Shown: positions 6,565 through 9,459 of the stretch, piece by piece | Layout of the letters: each line of letters opens with the position of its first letter | Position numbering within the stretch: the stretch's first letter is position 1 | Assembly (NCBI GenBank): GCA_023396345.1 | Contig: JAEWWO010000010.1 | Coordinates: forward strand, 1-9,459 | Length of the DNA: 9,459 bases | Source of the DNA: Bacteroidota bacterium | GTDB lineage: Bacteria; Bacteroidota; Bacteroidia; Chitinophagales; Chitinophagaceae | Direction: 5' to 3' | Program-made: the position numbers and the translations under genes | Notes under the pieces: generated by a model | What the model saw: the letters and a program-made list of their open reading frames with translations, nothing else | What the model was told of the DNA's origin: nothing | The model's database searches: none

Positions 6565-6910
6565 TGGTTATCAGGATTAAATTTAATAAGAGTCGGCAAA
6601 ATAACATAATAAGGCGGAATAAACACATTATTCATAAATTTTAAAATTTCTTTTATATTAATAAATAATTTAATTTATATTTTTTTGTGTTCATAATTCA
6701 TTTTATGGATAGAATTAAGAAAATTAATCAGATAATTAGCCTTTTAATATTTTATTTATCTTTTAAATAAATCTAACTATTGATTGTTTTATTTAATTAA
6801 AATATACTTTTTTAGTAAATAATTTAAATATTATTTCTTAAATATGTTAAATAATTTTATTATTGCAAAAATTATTTACTTGATAGTATTATTATTAAAA
6901 AATAAAATAT
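6565..6910. other. Very A/T-rich divergent intergenic region between the amidase gene and amtB
   Basis: This 346-bp spacer holds the divergent promoters. I counted 27 G or C in 6661-6900, about 11%. A weak -7-like sequence for the amidase is TTATTTTG on the minus strand (6604-6597; TA, one base, TTTG), 33 nt before its start. For amtB, TATTATTG at 6858-6865 is one mismatch from TAnnTTTG and about 45 nt before the ATG. AAATTTTAAAATTT at 6636-6649 is a 14-bp palindrome, which is expected fairly often in such DNA. The only small reading frame noticed, at 6705-6770, codes for 21 residues and is not statistically remarkable. I see no sigma-54 promoter, tRNA or conserved RNA. Confidence 0.6.
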
Positions 6911-8236
6911 ATGATGAAAAAAACTAAAATTCCGTTTGTGATAATGGCTGTTATTTCTATTGCTGCTGCATTTATTCCTGTACAAATTAGTGGAACGGGC
7001 GAGGGAATTGTACCTGCTGATGTGGCATGGATATTATCTGCAACAGGGCTTGTATTTCTGATGACACCGGGTCTTTCTTTTTTCTATGGCGGGATGGTAC
7101 GCAGAAAAAATATTATATCTACCATTCTACAGAGTTTTGTCTGCTTAGGTGTTATTACCATAATTTATTTTCTGGTGGGATTTAGTTTATGTTTTGGCGA
7201 TAGTATAGGCGGTGTTATTGGAAATCCCGCTACTTTCTTTTTTCTGAAAGATGTAGGTCTTGATGTGCACCCTGATTTATCGCCCACCGTACCTTTACTT
7301 TTATTTGCTTTGTTTCAGCTAAAGTTTGCTATTATCACTCCGGCATTGATTACCGGTAGTTTTGCAGAAAGAGTAAATTTTAAAGCATATGTATTGTTCA
7401 TCAGTTTGTTTACCATATTTATCTACAGTCCTTTGGCACATATGACCTGGCATCCTTCGGGTATTTTCAGAAACTGGGGTGTGCTTGATTTTGCAGGTGG
7501 TACGGTTGTGCATATGAGCGCCGGTTACGCAGCTTTAGCGGGAGCTATATTTTTAGGCAGAAGAAAGGAGTTTGAAAAAGGTAAACATCATGAGCCGGTA
7601 AATATTCCTTATGTAATGTTAGGTACGGGTATGCTTTGGTTTGGATGGTTTGGCTTTAACGGTGGTTCTGCTTTGGGTGCCAACGCTACGGCTGTGCAGG
7701 CTTTTGGTACAACTATGGCAGCATCTGCATCAGCTATGATAGCCTGGATGTTTTTTGAAATTATGAAAGGGAACAAACCTTCTGCCATGGGAGCTTGTAT
7801 TGCTGCGGTAGTAGGATTAGTAGCTATTACTCCGGCTTGCGCATTTGTTACCGTACCACAATCTGTATTCATTGGATTTGCTGCTGCAATTGTAAGCAAC
7901 TGGGCTGTGAAGTTCAAAAATAAATCTAATCTTGATGATACCCTGGATGTGTTTCCCTGTCACGGTTTGGGAGGAATTGTAGGTATGTTGTTAACGGCTG
8001 TATTTGCTAAGGATGTGGGTTTGATACATGGCGAAACCAGTACATTTTTATTCCATCTTTTAGTGCTGGTGATTGTAACAATTTTTACTTTCTTTGGTTC
8101 TTATCTATTGTTTAAGATTACTGATTTTATTATTCCCATGCGCGTTACGGCAGAGGCAGAAGCAGATGGTCTGGATTATTCACAACATGGTGAACGCTAT
8201 AAACCAAAGAGAAGGGTAGAAGCATATCTGGAATAA
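6911..8236 (+). CDS. amtB: Ammonium transporter Amt/AmtB
   Basis: This is a trimeric inner-membrane channel taking up NH4+/NH3 when nitrogen is scarce. The 441 residues contain a cleavable-signal-like N-terminal segment (7-25) and about eleven further hydrophobic helices, the usual number. The pore twin histidines are His201 (DFAGGTVVHMSAG) and His351 (DVFPCHGLGGIVG). Asp193, the recruitment-site Ser253 (WFGFNGGSALGAN), and both gate phenylalanines, Phe139 (FQLKFAIITPAL) and Phe249, are present. Lys138, next to the outer gate Phe139, is a position where I would expect a neutral residue. The loop GNKPSAMGA (287-295) and the cytoplasmic tail EADGLDYSQHGE (417-428) match the family, including the tail that PII proteins contact. 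No glnK/glnB PII gene adjoins it, unlike in many genomes. The transcript ends at a clear hairpin terminator 32 bp after the stop. Confidence 0.96.
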   Translation: MMKKTKIPFVIMAVISIAAAFIPVQISGTGEGIVPADVAWILSATGLVFLMTPGLSFFYGGMVRRKNIISTILQSFVCLGVITIIYFLVGFSLCFGDSIGGVIGNPATFFFLKDVGLDVHPDLSPTVPLLLFALFQLKFAIITPALITGSFAERVNFKAYVLFISLFTIFIYSPLAHMTWHPSGIFRNWGVLDFAGGTVVHMSAGYAALAGAIFLGRRKEFEKGKHHEPVNIPYVMLGTGMLWFGWFGFNGGSALGANATAVQAFGTTMAASASAMIAWMFFEIMKGNKPSAMGACIAAVVGLVAITPACAFVTVPQSVFIGFAAAIVSNWAVKFKNKSNLDDTLDVFPCHGLGGIVGMLLTAVFAKDVGLIHGETSTFLFHLLVLVIVTIFTFFGSYLLFKITDFIIPMRVTAEAEADGLDYSQHGERYKPKRRVEAYLE

Positions 8237-8267
8237 TAAGAGATTTTTGTTGTCCGGTTAACCTTTC

Positions 8268-8293
8268 AACTAAATTGCTTAATTTAGTTTTTT
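8268..8293 (+). terminator. Rho-independent-type terminator after amtB
   Basis: AACTAAATT (8268-8276) and AATTTAGTT (8281-8289) form a perfect 9-bp stem with a GCTT tetraloop. The run of six T (8288-8293) begins within the last two stem bases. The stem is A/T-rich, as expected in this genome. It lies 32 bp after the amtB stop and 14 bp before the next start codon, so it separates amtB from tsaC. Part of it may be transcribed as leader of tsaC. Confidence 0.8.
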
Positions 8294-8306
8294 AGATAGT
8301 TAATGT

Positions 8307-8864
8307 ATGCAGGAAGATATTGAAAAAAGTTTAGCAGTTTTAGGCGATGGGGGTACTATTTTATATCCTACAGATACAATCTGGGGCATTGGTTGCGATG
8401 CTACCAATGAAACTGCTGTAGAGAAAATTATTCAATTAAAAAACCGACCCGATCATAAAAGTTTTGTTGTATTGGCTAATGAAAAAATGTTGCTGGAATA
8501 TGCAGCCTCATTAGATTTGGCAATATTTGATTACTTGGAAACTGTTGACAAACCTACAACTGTCATTTACGAAAATGCAGTGGGTTTGGCAGAGAACGTA
8601 CTGGCGGAAGATGGCTCGGTTGCCATCAGAACATGTACGGAGCCTTTCTGCAAAAGCCTGCTGGCAAGATTTAAAAAACCTATATTAAGCACATCGGCAA
8701 ACCTAAGCGGAGAGCCGGCTCCGAAGATTTTTAAAGAAATAAGTAATGTTATAAAGTCGGGAGTGGACTATACAGTCAATTACCGTCAGGATGATGAAAA
8801 TGTGGCAGAGCCATCTGCTATCATCAAATGGAATAACGGAGTTATTGAAATCATCAGAAAATAA
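8307..8864 (+). CDS. tsaC: L-threonylcarbamoyladenylate synthase (TsaC/Sua5/YrdC family)
   Basis: This enzyme makes threonylcarbamoyl-AMP from L-threonine, bicarbonate and ATP, the first step of the t6A37 modification in ANN-decoding tRNAs. TsaD, TsaB and TsaE, which complete the pathway, are not in this window. The 185 residues are a single YrdC domain, near the length of E. coli TsaC, without the extra C-terminal domain of Sua5. Visible motifs are ILYPTDTIWGIGCDA (18-32), the basic nucleotide-binding LKNRPDHKSF (44-53, KxR then Lys), SVAIRT (104-109), PILSTSANLSGEPAP (125-139) and EPSAIIKW (168-175). ATG 8307 is used; an ATG at 8303 is out of frame. The YciO branch of the family is the main alternative, but the LKNRP-K and STSAN motifs fit TsaC. 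Its stop codon adjoins the minus-strand terminator of the next gene. Confidence 0.9.
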   Translation: MQEDIEKSLAVLGDGGTILYPTDTIWGIGCDATNETAVEKIIQLKNRPDHKSFVVLANEKMLLEYAASLDLAIFDYLETVDKPTTVIYENAVGLAENVLAEDGSVAIRTCTEPFCKSLLARFKKPILSTSANLSGEPAPKIFKEISNVIKSGVDYTVNYRQDDENVAEPSAIIKWNNGVIEIIRK

Positions 8865-8888
8865 AAAAGCCGGAGTAGAAACTCCGGC
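8863..8888 (-). terminator. Rho-independent terminator of the outer-membrane barrel gene
   Basis: GCCGGAG (8869-8875) and CTCCGGC (8882-8888) form a perfect 7-bp G/C-rich stem with a 6-nt loop. Read on the minus strand the hairpin is followed by six T (complement of 8863-8868), the classical intrinsic terminator form. It lies 57 bp after the stop of the minus-strand gene. In the plus direction the hairpin is followed by CGACAATA with no T-run, so it serves tsaC poorly. A weak 5-bp hairpin (8911-8915 with 8924-8928) followed by eight T at 8932-8939 may do that job. Confidence 0.85.
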
Positions 8889-8945
8889 CGACAATATATA
8901 TTCACAAACAATATTCTGTATTTAATATCACTTTTTTTTGATTAT

Positions 8946-9459
8946 TTATTTTTCCAGTCTCTTCTGTTCTTCACTATTGCTGCTTTCCAGCTTGTTTACT
9001 TTAAATGCTTTACCGGCTTTGAAATTATAGGTGAGTCCTACTGTAACAAATCTTGATTGCTGACGGGTTTTTATATCCAGATTAAAATCATTGTAAGTAA
9101 GTCTTCCTCTGATTCGTTGTGTGTAAAAGATGTCGTTCATGTTTACCTTGAAAGTCAGTCTATCATCAAAAAACTTTCTGGTGAATCCGGCCTGCATACT
9201 TCCAAACGGCTCTATGATACCATTGGCAAATAAGAAATTGGAAATATAGAATCCTGCAAGTGTAAAGTTTGTTTTCTTATCAATGGTGAATGTATGATTG
9301 GACTGAACCATTGCTATTGGTTTTTCAATATGATATTCCGGAGCTATTAATGATTGATGACTTAGTTGTAATGTATTTTGCGTATTCCACCATTTGGTGA
9401 TTTTTACTGGAGCAAATGCTGTAAATGTGATGTTGCGGCTCTTTCCCGAATTGATGGGC
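8946..9459 (-). CDS. Outer-membrane beta-barrel/TonB-receptor-like protein, C-terminal part (gene cut by window edge)
   Basis: The reading frame stays open from the right edge to the stop at 8946, giving 171 residues with no start in sight, so the Met at 9311 is internal. The product shows alternating beta-strand pattern with aromatic-rich strands: ITFTAFAPVKITKWW, then TQNTLQLSHQS, NFTLAGFYISNF, SMQAGFTRKFFDDRLTFKV, and RFVTVGLTYNFKAGKAF near the end. The last strand is followed by a charged tail with SNSEEQKRLEK. This is how the C-terminus of Bacteroidota outer-membrane beta-barrel proteins (OMP_b-brl_3 type, related to TonB-dependent receptors) ends, from memory of the family. The substrate and the plug domain cannot be seen. 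A clear intrinsic terminator follows. Confidence 0.85.
   Translation of the reverse strand, partial: PINSGKSRNITFTAFAPVKITKWWNTQNTLQLSHQSLIAPEYHIEKPIAMVQSNHTFTIDKKTNFTLAGFYISNFLFANGIIEPFGSMQAGFTRKFFDDRLTFKVNMNDIFYTQRIRGRLTYNDFNLDIKTRQQSRFVTVGLTYNFKAGKAFKVNKLESSNSEEQKRLEK

Noticed and set aside
6705..6770. Small 21-codon reading frame (starts MDRIKKINQII) before amtB
   Set aside because: At this base composition a frame of this length is expected by chance at close to one in ten, and there is no supporting promoter or start context.
6565..6910. Sigma-54/NtrC promoter for amtB
   Set aside because: There is no GG-N10-GC arrangement with TGGCAC/TTGCT-like context, and almost no G/C in the proximal 240 bp.
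7609..7917. Minus-strand 102-codon reading frame inside amtB
   Set aside because: It is antisense to conserved transmembrane segments. Its Ala/Pro-rich product is the mirror of Gly/Ala codons in amtB.

Overview
The window reads as chromosomal DNA of a Bacteroidota bacterium, probably a Chitinophaga- or Sphingobacterium-like lineage (inferred). Supporting signs are low-GC coding sequence with an extremely A/T-rich spacer, A-rich start regions without Shine-Dalgarno motifs, a perfect TAnnTTTG-type -7 box, two short-signal lipoproteins, and the C-terminal end of an outer-membrane beta-barrel protein of the Bacteroidota type. No phage, plasmid, IS transposase, CRISPR-cas or rRNA/tRNA gene is visible.

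Layout. On the left, four plus-strand genes follow each other: a class I fructose-1,6-bisphosphatase with an unusual active-site loop (72-1064), an OmpA-domain lipoprotein (1151-1930), the 16S rRNA m3U methyltransferase RsmE (2159-2860), and, 18 bp later, a YcbB-type L,D-transpeptidase lipoprotein (2879-4543). A spacer with hairpins and two 43-bp repeats (4544-4878) separates these from two minus-strand genes. These are an uncharacterised 149-residue protein with a C-terminal CxCC-H motif (4879-5328) and a periplasmic N-acetylmuramoyl-L-alanine amidase (5395-6564). An A/T-rich divergent spacer (6565-6910) leads to plus-strand amtB (6911-8236), which ends in a clear hairpin terminator, and then a TsaC/Sua5-type tRNA t6A synthase (8307-8864). 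This last gene converges on the 3' end of a minus-strand outer-membrane barrel gene that runs off the right edge (8946-9459).

Functionally this is a housekeeping neighbourhood. Cell-envelope work is represented by the OmpA lipoprotein, L,D-transpeptidase, amidase and barrel protein. Translation work is represented by RsmE and TsaC. Central metabolism and nitrogen are represented by FBPase and AmtB. Apart from rsmE with the transpeptidase gene, and possibly the amidase with the small gene, there is little sign of operons.

I did not find a convincing new defence or biosynthetic system. The most interesting material is non-coding. Four extragenic repeat units at two loci share one architecture, with stem arms that differ in sequence but remain complementary. 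A nearly identical 15-nt leader motif lies just before both minus-strand start codons at 5328 and 6564. The divergent FBPase and the unrecognised CxCC protein are the best protein-level leads.
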